64,000 nucleotides of DNA, from NCBI RefSeq assembly GCF_003612555.1, contig NZ_RAZF01000001.1:248001-312000 (forward strand). The letters run 5' to 3'. Position numbers and translations under genes: made by a program. The number at the start of each line of letters is the position of its first letter. The stretch's first letter is position 1. Below, piece after piece: positions 56,366-64,000 of the stretch. The notes below the pieces were generated by a model. That model was not told the origin of the DNA. It searched no databases and was given only the letters and a program-made list of their open reading frames with translations. Origin of the DNA: Acutalibacter sp. 1XD8-33 (lineage in GTDB: Bacteria > Bacillota > Clostridia > Oscillospirales > Acutalibacteraceae).

Positions 56366-56981
56366 AGAAGGCTGTACCAATAGAACGTAGCACGCCGGTT
56401 TTCCCATTCGGACCGGTTCATACCACAAATTATAGGTATACTTTTTGGGTGTTTTTATGGGGGGAACGGCGTGCGGGGTGACTTAGCGACAGGCACACAG
56501 CCTGACGGAAACTTTTGGCTGGGATACTGCGCACGCAGTTGGCCAGTTCCAGGACCAGGCCCCTTTTTCTCTTGCAAAAAGGGGCCTCTTAAGAGTTTTG
56601 CTTCGCAAAACTCGGATAGTTAACCGAGCACAGCGAGTGTTAACTATTATTCACACACCAGAAATGCGCTTCTCAGGAGTTAAGGTCAAGGTCGTGAGGC
56701 TCCGGGTCTCGCCTACCGGCTCGGTCGGCTCGCGGATTGTGTGCCACTGGCACACAGCGACCCCCTGGACCCGGCAATGTGCTCGGCTTTTGCACACTCA
56801 GCTAACCAGGTTAAAAGTTTTGTAGACTTCGCGTAGCGAATGTCTTACTTTTCTCAAAAGTGGCGTGGAGCAGAGCTCCACGACCTTGCCGCAGTGCGAA
56901 GCACGGAGGCTACACAAGTATTACGCTCAAAGGCTATACTTCTTAAGAGTTGTAGTAATAGAGGCTGAACAAGCGCGCTGG
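56366..56981. repeat. composite hairpin repeat and unique spacer
   Basis: 56366-56540 show nothing I recognise. 56556-56586: AGGCCCCTTTTT/AAAAAGGGGCCT hairpin. 56592-56612: GAGTTTTGC/GCAAAACTC. 56615-56647: ATAGTTAAC ... GTTAACTAT. 56668-56690: CTTCTCAGGAGTTAAGGTCA. 56705-56760: reversed GTCTCGCCTACCGGCTCGG module. This is the 49846-49990 block in opposite orientation with a different distal hairpin. No gene is supported. Confidence 0.75.
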
Positions 56982-57491
56982 CTACCCCATGTCTCCATTC
57001 GCGGCGTCCCGGCAGATCCTCTCCACCGCGTCCTCCAAGCTGAGCTCCGCCGTGAAAAGCGTCTCTCGGAGCATGGAGAGCAGGTCCTTTTCCTGCCACC
57101 ACCGGCGCATCTCCGCCTCGCCAAACTCGTCCCGGTTTGGCTTTGTGCTATGGCGGCGGAGGGTCTCCTCAAAGGGCAGGTCATAGTAATAGGCATAGAT
57201 CCAGGGCCCGTATTCCTCCACGCAGGCCTCAAAGAGGGGGGCGTAGTCCCGGCCGGGCAGAATCCCCTCCAGGATGGTAAATTCCGAGTGCCGCCGCCCG
57301 TAGCGCATCAGCTCCACCATCAGGGGCAGGGACTTCTCCACCCCCTCTCGGCTCCACACGTGGAGGATTTGCATCCGCACCATGTCGTGGGAGATGAGCA
57401 TGGTGTTGGACCCCAGCTTTTCCTGGAGGGCCCTGGCGGCGGTGGTTTTCCCGCTGCCGGAATTCCCCCGGAGCACAATCAGCTTCGCCAT
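56982..57491 (-). CDS. P-loop small-molecule kinase (AAA/zeta-toxin-like)
   Basis: 169 residues. Walker A GNSGSGKTT at residues 9-17; ISHDMVRMQIL resembles the substrate Asp region of zeta-toxin and chloramphenicol-phosphotransferase-like kinases; a lid Arg lies in ETLRRHSTKPNRDEFG. The substrate is unknown. Its ribosome site TAGGAGG overlaps the aroB stop, so the two are co-translated. No antitoxin gene is adjacent, arguing against a toxin role. Confidence 0.8.
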   Translation of the reverse strand: MAKLIVLRGNSGSGKTTAARALQEKLGSNTMLISHDMVRMQILHVWSREGVEKSLPLMVELMRYGRRHSEFTILEGILPGRDYAPLFEACVEEYGPWIYAYYYDLPFEETLRRHSTKPNRDEFGEAEMRRWWQEKDLLSMLRETLFTAELSLEDAVERICRDAANGDMG

Positions 57492-57499
57492 AGCGCCTC

Positions 57500-58546
57500 C
57501 TATGCCAGCGCGGCCAGCAGCTCCGCCCGGGTAAGGGGGTGGATCAGGCTCTCGCCGATGTCCCGGATCAGGATAAACCGCAGGGTGCCGCCGTCGCTTT
57601 TCTTGTCCAGGGCCGTGGCCTCCACGATCTCCTTATAGGAGAAGTGGTCCGCCGTGGGCAGGCCGTACCGCTCCAGCACCGCCGCGATCCGCGCTCCTGT
57701 GCCGGGGGCGGTGATTCCCAGTTTTTCCCCGGCCCGGCAGGCCAGCACCATGCCGATGCCCACCGCCTCGCCGTGGGAGAGGCCCTGGAAATTGTGGAGC
57801 TTTTCCAGGGCGTGGCCGCAGGTGTGGCCGAAATTCAGGATCATCCGCCGGCCGGTGTCCAGGGTGTCCGCCTCCACGAAGTCCCGCTTGATGGCCACGG
57901 ACCGGCCCACCACCTGCTCCAGGCCGTCCAGGGCCGCGCCCCGCTCCAGGGCCTCAAAGAGCGCCCGGTCCGCAATGCAGCCGTGCTTGATCACCTCCCC
58001 CAGGCCGTCGTTGAAATAGTGCCTGGGCAGGGTGGAGAGGGCGTCCGGGTCCGAGACCACCGCGATGGGCTGATGGAAGGCCCCTACCAGATTCTTGCCG
58101 AAGGGCAGGTCCACGCCGGTCTTGCCCCCCACGCTGGCGTCCGCCTGGGCCACCAGACTGGTGGGGACCTGGAGGAAATCCATCCCCCGCAGGAAGGTTG
58201 CCGCCGCGAAGCCCCCCATGTCCCCAGTGACGCCGCCGCCCAGGGTGACCACAAGATCGCTGCGGGTGAAGCCGTTCTCCCCCAAGGCCTTGTACATCTC
58301 CTGGACCGTGGAGAGCTGCTTGTGCTCCTCCCCCGCCGGGAAAACGAACTGGCTGACCGCAAAGCCCGCCCCTTCCAGAGAGTTTTTCACTCTCTGGCCG
58401 TAGAGGGGCATGACGTTGGTCTCGCTGATGAGCATGGCCCTGGTGCCGGGCTTTTTCAGGGCCCCGGTGATCCGCCCCACCCGGTCCATGGCCCCCCGCT
58501 CCACCGTGACGGTGTAGGGCCGCTGGGTTTTCACTTGAATTTCCAT
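57500..58546 (-). CDS. aroB: 3-dehydroquinate synthase
   Basis: 348 residues; cyclises DAHP to 3-dehydroquinate, step two of the shikimate pathway, using NAD and a divalent metal. Motifs: LGGGVTGDMGGFAAATFLRG, QVPTSLVAQADASVGGKTGVD and NFGHTCGHALE with metal-binding His. The ATG follows GGAGGAA. The gap to tyrA is filled with repeats, so it may have its own promoter. Confidence 0.95.
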   Translation of the reverse strand: MEIQVKTQRPYTVTVERGAMDRVGRITGALKKPGTRAMLISETNVMPLYGQRVKNSLEGAGFAVSQFVFPAGEEHKQLSTVQEMYKALGENGFTRSDLVVTLGGGVTGDMGGFAAATFLRGMDFLQVPTSLVAQADASVGGKTGVDLPFGKNLVGAFHQPIAVVSDPDALSTLPRHYFNDGLGEVIKHGCIADRALFEALERGAALDGLEQVVGRSVAIKRDFVEADTLDTGRRMILNFGHTCGHALEKLHNFQGLSHGEAVGIGMVLACRAGEKLGITAPGTGARIAAVLERYGLPTADHFSYKEIVEATALDKKSDGGTLRFILIRDIGESLIHPLTRAELLAALA

Positions 58547-59222
58547 ATGGTTCCTCCGTGTTTTCTATATTATTGGACGGCCTCCGGCGGCTTAGGGAAC
58601 TTTTTGAAAAAAGTTCCCTAAGAACCTTCAAAGACTTTTCCCTGGTTGATTGAGTGTTGTATGCGGCTGGCTTGCTCCGAAACTAGGGGGGCTTTTTATT
58701 CAGTTGCAAAAGAGTTTCATCTCGTTACACGAGATGAACTCTCCGCATCCCTCCGGTAAGAGTTTTGCAAAGCAAAACTCGGATAGTTAATCGAGCTGAG
58801 CGAGATTAACTATTATTCACACCTGCAAAAATTGCGCTTCTCAGGTGTTTAAGTTCAAGGGCAAGACCGTGGGACGTTGTCCCACACCCTACCAGGGGCC
58901 TGTCTCACCTGCCGGTTCGGTCGGGTCAAAACAATCGCCGCTGGCGGTTTTCCCCGCCCCTGGACCGCGCAATATGTTAGGGTTGAGCTAAAACATATAA
59001 ATTGTTCACGACGAACAAAGTGAGGAGTAGGTAAAATGTTTCGTAGACTTCGTTTTACGAAGTCTTACCTTTCTCAAAGGTTGCAGGGGTTTGGGGGCGC
59101 TGGTCCCCAGTGGGGACCGTCAAGCGCCGACCGAGCCGGGGAAGATTGCCGGTGGCAATCGTTCTGACCCGACCGAGTCGGCAGACGAGACCAGGCGAGA
59201 CCAGCGTCCCCAAGGTCTGGCC
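58547..59222. repeat. long repeat mosaic between aroB and tyrA
   Basis: 676 bases, no gene. 58711-58742: TTTCATCTCG/CGAGATGAAC hairpin. 58752-58779: GAGTTTTGC hairpin. 58783-58812: ATAGTTAAT/ATTAACTAT hairpin. 58838-58875: CTTCTCAGGTGTTTAAG module. 58902-58930: GTCTCACCTGCCGGTTCGG module. 59010-59035: GACGAACAAAGTGAGGAGTA. 59128-59192: two partial CCGACCGAG modules. This is the fullest composite in the window. Confidence 0.75.
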
Positions 59223-60044
59223 CTACCCCACCTGGCGCTTGATTTCACCGGCCTTTTGGAGCAGCCTTCGCAGCCGGTCCTCGTCCCCCTGGGCCACCGC
59301 GTCCCGGATGGCCCGCAGGTTCCGCTCCAGCTCGTCCAGCTCCTCCACCAGGGCCTCCCGGTTGTCCAGGAAAAGCCTGGTCCACAGAGCCGCGTTGATA
59401 TCGGCCACCCGGGACACGTCCCGGTAGCTGCCCGCCGAGAAGCCCTGGTGCTCCCGGCAGCGGGGGCTCATCACGTACCCGCAGGCCAGGGCGTGGGGCG
59501 CCTGGGAGGTGAAGGCGATGAGCTGGTCGTGGCGCTGGGGCGCGGTGTGGACCACCCGGCCAAAGCCCATGGCCCGAGCAAGACCCTCCACCCGCTCCAC
59601 CGCCCAGTCCGGCGCGCCGGTGTCCGCGATAATATAGGACGCCCCCACGAAAATGCTGGGGTCGCTGGCGGAAAATCCGCTGTGCTCCTTCCCGGCCATG
59701 GGATGCCCCGCCACAAAGGCATAGTTGCCCCCAAGGCCCTCCATCCCCGCGCAGACGGCCCCCTTCACGCCGCAGGTATCCGTCAGCACGCAGCCCTCCT
59801 TCAGCATCGGGCCGGATTCCTTGGCAAATTCCAGCGCCCCCTCCGGGTACACACAGAGATACACCAGATCCGCGGTTTTCAGGTCGTCCCTGCTGGCCTT
59901 GCCGTCAATGGCCCCGCAGGAGCAGGCGTCCAGCAGGGCGTCCTGATCCCGGTCTATGCCCAGCACCTGATGGCCGGTGTTCTGTTTCAAGGACTTGGCA
60001 ATAGAGCCCCCGATGAGCCCCAGGCCCACAATCACAATCTTCAT
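59223..60044 (-). CDS. tyrA: prephenate dehydrogenase
   Basis: 273 residues; oxidatively decarboxylates prephenate to 4-hydroxyphenylpyruvate for tyrosine. NAD site IVGLGLIGGSIAKSLK at the N-terminus; catalytic His in AGHPMAGKEHSGF. No C-terminal ACT domain, so feedback by tyrosine through that domain is not expected. The ATG at 60044 overlaps the aroF TGA (ATGA); the GTG at 60065 is unlikely. Confidence 0.93.
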   Translation of the reverse strand: MKIVIVGLGLIGGSIAKSLKQNTGHQVLGIDRDQDALLDACSCGAIDGKASRDDLKTADLVYLCVYPEGALEFAKESGPMLKEGCVLTDTCGVKGAVCAGMEGLGGNYAFVAGHPMAGKEHSGFSASDPSIFVGASYIIADTGAPDWAVERVEGLARAMGFGRVVHTAPQRHDQLIAFTSQAPHALACGYVMSPRCREHQGFSAGSYRDVSRVADINAALWTRLFLDNREALVEELDELERNLRAIRDAVAQGDEDRLRRLLQKAGEIKRQVG

Positions 60045-61054
60045 AGGGCGCGCACCGTGTCCCACAGCCTGCCCACCTTGGAGGCCAGGGCGTCGAACTG
60101 GTCCGGCGTGATGGACTGGGCCCCGTCGCAGAGGGCGTGGCTGGGGTCATTGTGGACCTCGATGATCAGGCCATCGGCCCCGATGGCGGCGGCGGACAGG
60201 GCCAGGGGCTCGATGAGCCAGTTGATGCCGCTGGCGTGGCTGGGGTCCACGATCACCGGCAGATGGGAGAGGCGCTTGAGCACCGGCACGGCGGAGATGT
60301 CCAGGGTGTTGCGGGTCATGGTCTCGTAGGTGCGGATGCCCCGCTCGCACAGGATCACCTGCTCGTTGCCCTCAGCCATGATGTATTCCGCGCTCATCAG
60401 CAGCTCCTCCATGGTGTTGGCCAGCCCCCGCTTCAGGAGGATGGGTTTGCGTAGCTTGCCCAGCTGCTTCAGAAGCTCGAAATTCTGCATGTTCCGGGCC
60501 CCAACCTGAATGATGTCCACGTCGTCGAACAAGGGCAGGTGGTCGATGCTCATGATCTCGGTGACGATGGGCAGGCCGGTCTTTTTCTTGGCCTTGGAGA
60601 GCAACTCCAGGCCCTCGGCTTTCATGCCCTGGAAGGCGTAGGGGGAGGTCCTGGGTTTGAAGGCCCCGCCCCGGAGGAACTGGGCCCCCGAGGCCTTTAC
60701 CCGCTCCGCGATGCCGCAGATCTGCTCCTCGCTCTCCACAGAGCAGGGCCCGGCGATAAAGGCCAGGGCCCCCCCGCCGATCTGCTGCCCGCCGGGCAGG
60801 GTAATCACCGTGTCCTCAGGGTGGAACTTCCGGTTGGCTTTCTTGTAGGGCTCCTGGACCCGGCGCACGGAATCCACCACGTCCTGGGCGGCGATATATT
60901 CGTCGTCGATGGCGGTGGTGTCGCCGATCAGGCCCAGCACCGTGCTGTGGGCGCCCACCCAGGTGTTCACCTGCACATCATAGGAAGAGGTCAGCTTCTT
61001 CATAAAGCCGTCTACCTTTTCCTGGCTCTGGTTGGGTTTGAGTACAATAATCAT
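60041..61054 (-). CDS. aroF: 3-deoxy-7-phosphoheptulonate synthase (type I beta)
   Basis: 337 residues; condenses PEP and erythrose 4-phosphate, the first step of aromatic synthesis. A ferredoxin-like regulatory domain covers about residues 1-70 (MIIVLKPNQSQEKVDGFMKK). The TIM barrel has AGPCSVES, GGAFKPRTSPYAFQG and VDPSHASG. The ATG at 61054 is chosen because GAAAGG directly abuts the ATG at 61063. No T-box or leader peptide is evident upstream. Forms an operon with tyrA. Confidence 0.94.
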   Translation of the reverse strand: MIIVLKPNQSQEKVDGFMKKLTSSYDVQVNTWVGAHSTVLGLIGDTTAIDDEYIAAQDVVDSVRRVQEPYKKANRKFHPEDTVITLPGGQQIGGGALAFIAGPCSVESEEQICGIAERVKASGAQFLRGGAFKPRTSPYAFQGMKAEGLELLSKAKKKTGLPIVTEIMSIDHLPLFDDVDIIQVGARNMQNFELLKQLGKLRKPILLKRGLANTMEELLMSAEYIMAEGNEQVILCERGIRTYETMTRNTLDISAVPVLKRLSHLPVIVDPSHASGINWLIEPLALSAAAIGADGLIIEVHNDPSHALCDGAQSITPDQFDALASKVGRLWDTVRAL

Positions 61055-61489
61055 GAAAATCATCCTTTCAAAATAGCAGTAAGCCTTTTGCGAAAATATT
61101 TTTTTGAGTAATAAAAGTCCTCCGGGCGCAAAGAAACGGTCTCGCCTCCCGGCTCGGTCGGTTCGCGGCTTGTCTGCAATACTTGGCAAAGCCAAGTTTT
61201 CCGCCCCTGGACCGCGCAATTTTGTCTGGCATCATCCATTCCAACACAAAATTTTGGCAGCAAAAAAGCGGAGCGCCACGGCTCCGCTTCCGGCACGGGC
61301 CCCAGCCCGCGCAAAACCTTATCTTCCCGCCCTCCGGACATTCTACCGGAGTCTATGAAGAAACGCAGCCGTCTATTCTTTTCCACGCCAAAAAAGCCCG
61401 CATAAATCGCAGGCTAAAGTAATAATAAAATCGCTTTGCGTGGGAAACTCTCATATTCGACTGCCTCAATCCCATAGATTATTTTTATT
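61055..61489. repeat. intergenic repeat between aroK and aroF
   Basis: 435 bases without a supported gene. 61139-61168 hold the reversed GTCTCGCCTCCCGGCTCGG motif, followed by the ACTTGGCAAAGCCAAGT hairpin (61181-61197) as in 2551-2567. AT-rich bases 61400-61489 lead into the aroK end and show no clear signal. Confidence 0.65.
61259..61286 (-). terminator. intrinsic terminator of the aroE-aroK unit
   Basis: Read on the minus strand, GCGGAGCC and the facing GCTCCGC form a stem followed by TTTTTTGCTG. It lies about 205 bases past the aroK stop. Confidence 0.65.
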
Positions 61490-62038
61490 TTACCTTGATT
61501 TAGGGCCATTGTCAAGTTTTTTTTCTGAAAAGGGAAAATCCAGCGCGGCCAACCGTCTGGCCACTGTTCCCGGAGGAGCCCCGGCGTCTATCGTGACATC
61601 CGCTGCGGCGTGATACAGGGGACTGCGTTTGGCGTGGAGCTGGGCAATCACCTTCCGGCGGTCTGGCACCTGCAAGAGAGGGCGGCGCTTATCATTTTTC
61701 AGCCGCTCTTGCAGGGCGGCCAGAGGCGTGTCCAAAAACACGATCATCCCCCCCGCCCGGTGGAACGCGCTCACGTTTTTCTCTGCCAAAACCGTGCCGC
61801 CCCCGCTGGCAATAATCAGCCCGGGCCTCACCGCCACTTCTTCCACTGCCTGGGCCTCCCGCTGGCGGAAGCCCTCCTCGCCGAAGCGGGCGAAAATTTC
61901 CGAGACGGTTAAGCCCTCCCGCTCTTCGATATACTGATCCAGGTCGCAGAATTCCCGGCCCATCAGCTTCGCCGCCCTGCGGCCCACGCTGGTCTTTCCG
62001 CAGCCCATAAATCCGCAGAGAATGACGTTGCCCCTCAT
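61490..62038 (-). CDS. aroK: shikimate kinase
   Basis: 182 residues; phosphorylates shikimate. P-loop GFMGCGKTSVGR, shikimate-binding Asp and Arg regions in CDLDQYIEE and GEEGFRQRE, glycine-rich IASGGGTV, and lid Arg in KNDKRRPLL. The ATG overlaps the aroE TGA (ATGA), so the two enzymes are made together. Confidence 0.95.
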   Translation of the reverse strand: MRGNVILCGFMGCGKTSVGRRAAKLMGREFCDLDQYIEEREGLTVSEIFARFGEEGFRQREAQAVEEVAVRPGLIIASGGGTVLAEKNVSAFHRAGGMIVFLDTPLAALQERLKNDKRRPLLQVPDRRKVIAQLHAKRSPLYHAAADVTIDAGAPPGTVARRLAALDFPFSEKKLDNGPKSR

Positions 62039-62916
62039 GGCCGGCCCCCGAAAATCCTGCCAAGCTCCGTCTGGGCGTCGTCGATCAGCTGGAGAAGGTC
62101 CTCGTTCCGGAACTCCGTGTCATACCAGATCTTGTGAGAGTATGCCGCCTGACACACCAGCATCCCCATACCGCCGATTGCCTGGATTCCCTGGTTCCGG
62201 GCATGCTGGAGCAGCTTCGTCTCTGCCGGATTGAACACCGCGTCGAACACCGCGCCGCATCGGGCCACCACTTCTCCGCTCACCGGGCTGGCATCTGGGT
62301 GGGGATACATACCCACGCTGGTGGTGTTCACCAGCAGATCATACCGCCCGCTTTTGTCCTCCTCCAGCTCCTGGTAGCTTTTCACCGTGACGAGGAAATT
62401 CCGGTCCCCCCGGTTCCGGGCAAAATCCGCCAGTTTGCCGGCGAGCTCCATGGCCTTCTCATAGGAGCCCTCCCGGTGGACGATGGTGATGTTGAAATCC
62501 GGCTGCTGAATAGCCGCCTGAAAGGCCACGGCCCTGGCCGCGCCGCCGTTGCCCAGCACCAGCATCTTCCGGCGGAAATCTAGGCCGTGGATGGCCAGGG
62601 AAACCGCCGCGCCGGCGCCGTCGGTGGTGAATCCATAGAGCTTGCCTTCCTCCACCTTCACCGTGTTCACCGAACCGCATAGCCTTGCGCTCTCGCACAG
62701 ATCCTCAAGGAAGGGTATTATGGCGCTTTTGTGGGGAATGGTGATGTTAAAGCAGTCCAGCTTCCGCAGCTCCGGCAAAGCGGCCTCCAGGTCTGGCACG
62801 TCCAGCACCTGGTATTCCATAGGAATACCAGAAAGGGAAAAGAGCCTTTTCTGGATGAAGGGCGACATGGTGTGCCCAATGGGGTGCCCGATCACCGCCG
62901 CTTTCTGTATTTTCAA
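62035..62916 (-). CDS. aroE: shikimate dehydrogenase
   Basis: 293 residues; reduces 3-dehydroshikimate with NADPH. N-terminal substrate motif GHPIGHTMSPFIQ, catalytic Lys in NITIPHKSAIIPF, NADP site VLGNGGAARAVAF. The TTG at 62916 is preferred because AAAGGAG directly abuts the ATG at 62925; the ATG would add three residues (MEP) and remains possible. First gene of its unit; divergent from acpP. Confidence 0.94.
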   Translation of the reverse strand: MKIQKAAVIGHPIGHTMSPFIQKRLFSLSGIPMEYQVLDVPDLEAALPELRKLDCFNITIPHKSAIIPFLEDLCESARLCGSVNTVKVEEGKLYGFTTDGAGAAVSLAIHGLDFRRKMLVLGNGGAARAVAFQAAIQQPDFNITIVHREGSYEKAMELAGKLADFARNRGDRNFLVTVKSYQELEEDKSGRYDLLVNTTSVGMYPHPDASPVSGEVVARCGAVFDAVFNPAETKLLQHARNQGIQAIGGMGMLVCQAAYSHKIWYDTEFRNEDLLQLIDDAQTELGRIFGGRP

Positions 62917-62968
62917 GGGTTCCATCTCCTTTTTTTGCCCGGTTCACAAAATTTTTTCCATTACATGG

Positions 62969-62997
62969 TTGACAAAGAGGCGCGCAGTCAATACAAT
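62969..62997 (+). promoter_or_regulatory. promoter of acpP
   Basis: TTGACA (62969-62974), 17 bases, TACAAT (62992-62997). The leader to acpP is about 150 bases with no clear structure. Confidence 0.8.
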
Positions 62998-63152
62998 GAG
63001 AGGGACGGATATGGCTCCGGGGCTTCCCGCCCGGCGCGGTTCCTCTTTCGCGCCATCATTATACCACAGGGGGACCGGGTTTGTCCATATCTTCCAAGGG
63101 CCAAGTCCCCTGGCCAAAAAGAAAATCAGATTATTTTTAGGAGGCAGCAAAG

Positions 63153-63386
63153 ATGGTACTGGAAAAAATCAAGGCCATACTCAGCGAGCAGTTTAGCGTG
63201 GACGAAAGCGAAATCTCCCCGGATACCCTTCTGGAGGACGACCTGGGGGCCGATTCTCTGGACGTGGTAGACCTGCTGATGACCATTGAGGACGACTTTG
63301 AGGTAGAGATCCCCGACGAAGAGGTGGAAAATATCAAAACCGTGGGAGCCCTGGTGGAGTACATCGAGAGCCACGCCAAGGATTGA
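63153..63386 (+). CDS. acpP: acyl carrier protein
   Basis: 77 residues, acidic and helical. The phosphopantetheine attachment Ser is in LGADSLDVVDLL. Carries acyl chains in fatty acid synthesis. The ATG follows AGGAGG. It stands alone here, without fabF or plsX next to it, and has its own promoter and terminator. Confidence 0.97.
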   Translation: MVLEKIKAILSEQFSVDESEISPDTLLEDDLGADSLDVVDLLMTIEDDFEVEIPDEEVENIKTVGALVEYIESHAKD

Positions 63387-63404
63387 GCCCAGTGCCGGCG
63401 GTTT

Positions 63405-63437
63405 GGCCAGAGGCAGAGTTTCTGCCCTGGCTTTTTG
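63405..63437 (+). terminator. intrinsic terminator after acpP
   Basis: GGCCAGAGGCAGA paired to TCTGCCCTGGC followed by TTTTTG, 18 bases after the acpP stop. Confidence 0.85.
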
Positions 63438-63682
63438 TTTTGCCCGATTATCCCGATTATTTTTTGAACATGACAGCCCGCCGCCATGTTTAATGTGGTA
63501 TACTTAAAATAAACTATACTTTACTAAAAGCCAAGTGTGTGCGAGCGGGAATACCGCAGAAATATTTGGCGAAGATGGGGTATCCCTGAAAAAAACAAAC
63601 CTCTATTACAAAGTGATCCCGAGGGTTCGGGAAAACGAAAAGAAAATTTAGGTCATAGAGGCAAAAAACAAGGGAGGTCACT
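63438..63682. other. leader region of obgE
   Basis: 245 bases. An extended minus-10 box TGGTATACT at 63496-63504 could start the obgE transcript, but no good minus-35 box is visible 17 bases before it. No small gene is supported. Confidence 0.4.
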
Positions 63683-64000
63683 ATGTTTATTGATATCGCA
63701 AAAATTCTGGTCAAGGCTGGGGACGGCGGGGACGGCGCGGTCTCCTTCCACCGGGAGAAATACGTGGCGGCGGGCGGCCCCGACGGCGGCGACGGCGGCC
63801 GGGGAGGCAATGTGGTGTTTCAGGGGGACAGCAACCTTTCCACCCTGGCAGACTTCCGCTATAAGCGCAAATACATCGCCCAGCGGGGGGAGAACGGCCG
63901 GGGAGGGCGGTGCTCTGGAAAGTCCGCCCCGGATCTGGTGGTGCGGGTGCCCATGGGAACTTTGGTCAAGGAGGCGGAGACGGGCCGGATTCTGGCGGAT
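63683..64000 (+). CDS. obgE: GTPase Obg, N-terminal part (3' end outside window)
   Basis: The first 106 residues show the glycine-rich Obg fold: [20 protein letters not shown], then [18 protein letters not shown] and [12 protein letters not shown]. The GTPase domain lies beyond the window. Obg GTPases act in late 50S ribosome assembly and stress control. The ATG follows AGGGAGG. Confidence 0.96.
   Translation, partial: MFIDIAKILVKAGDGGDGAVSFHREKYVAAGGPDGGDGGRGGNVVFQGDSNLSTLADFRYKRKYIAQRGENGRGGRCSGKSAPDLVVRVPMGTLVKEAETGRILAD

Noticed and set aside
58547-59222. CRISPR array
   Set aside because: Repeats are irregularly spaced, mixed in kind and orientation, and recur across the whole window; no cas genes.
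61055-61489. T-box or tryptophan attenuator upstream of aroF
   Set aside because: No T-box TGGNACC bulge with specifier stem and no leader peptide was found; the structure there belongs to interspersed repeats.

Overview
This window looks like a chromosomal segment of a high-GC, gut-type Clostridia, most likely family Oscillospiraceae (the Flavonifractor / Oscillibacter / Lawsonibacter group). The basis is Firmicutes-style ribosome-binding sites with frequent TTG and GTG starts, dapL-type diaminopimelate synthesis, YitT and Rae1/YacP-like proteins, SLH-anchored and dockerin proteins, and a LytTR/GHKL two-component pair. I see no rRNA, tRNA, CRISPR array or transposase. Genus is not decidable by eye.

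Layout. 1-6.7 kb: 3' end of dapF, pyrG, then a tight run of dapL, a cytidine-deaminase-like gene, a TIM-barrel sugar isomerase and glpK. 6.8-13.2 kb: LytTR regulator, GHKL kinase, a GT2 glycosyltransferase and two ABC exporters whose genes overlap by ATGA. 13.2-15.7 kb: an AT-rich insert (a small membrane protein and a frameshifted C39-like peptidase) flanked by about 270-bp direct repeats that include the tail of atpC. 15.7-22.5 kb: the F-type ATP synthase operon on the minus strand. It has no atpH; the C-terminal delta domain is fused to the front of alpha. 22.6-29 kb: a 1,659-residue dockerin-bearing M60-type metallopeptidase followed by an SLH surface protein. 29.5-34.9 kb: MBL hydrolase, a decayed isomerase gene, a chemoreceptor, a MATE exporter and a hypothetical gene. 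35.1-49.7 kb: a catabolic region with a GH32 beta-fructosidase, two CE1-like esterases, a LacI regulator, an LplABC-like sugar ABC importer, an MBL hydrolase, a creatininase-family protein and a class-C serine hydrolase. 50.3-56.3 kb: a TetM-like GTPase fused to a Rae1/YacP-like NYN nuclease domain, YitT, a tiny Asn/Gln-rich protein and an rRNA m5C methyltransferase. 57-62.9 kb: minus-strand aromatic biosynthesis genes (aroE-aroK, aroF-tyrA, aroB-kinase). 63.1-64 kb: acpP and the start of obgE.

Between genes the window is unusual. Most intergenic gaps over about 250 bp are mosaics of interspersed hairpin-rich repeats. Several form a cloverleaf-like plan: an outer stem enclosing three hairpins, about 90-110 bp. 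Two copies are exactly 105 bp and lie in opposite orientation. Others keep the plan with different stem sequences.

Most noteworthy: (1) the delta-alpha ATP synthase fusion with no separate delta gene here; (2) the TetM-like GTPase-NYN nuclease fusion, which would place an A-site mRNA nuclease and an A-site-binding GTPase on one chain; (3) the cloverleaf intergenic element family; (4) the atpC-tail duplication around an AT-rich insert; (5) a dockerin protease next to an SLH protein with a possibly cohesin-like domain. All functional statements rest on reading the sequence and on known family motifs; no database search was run.
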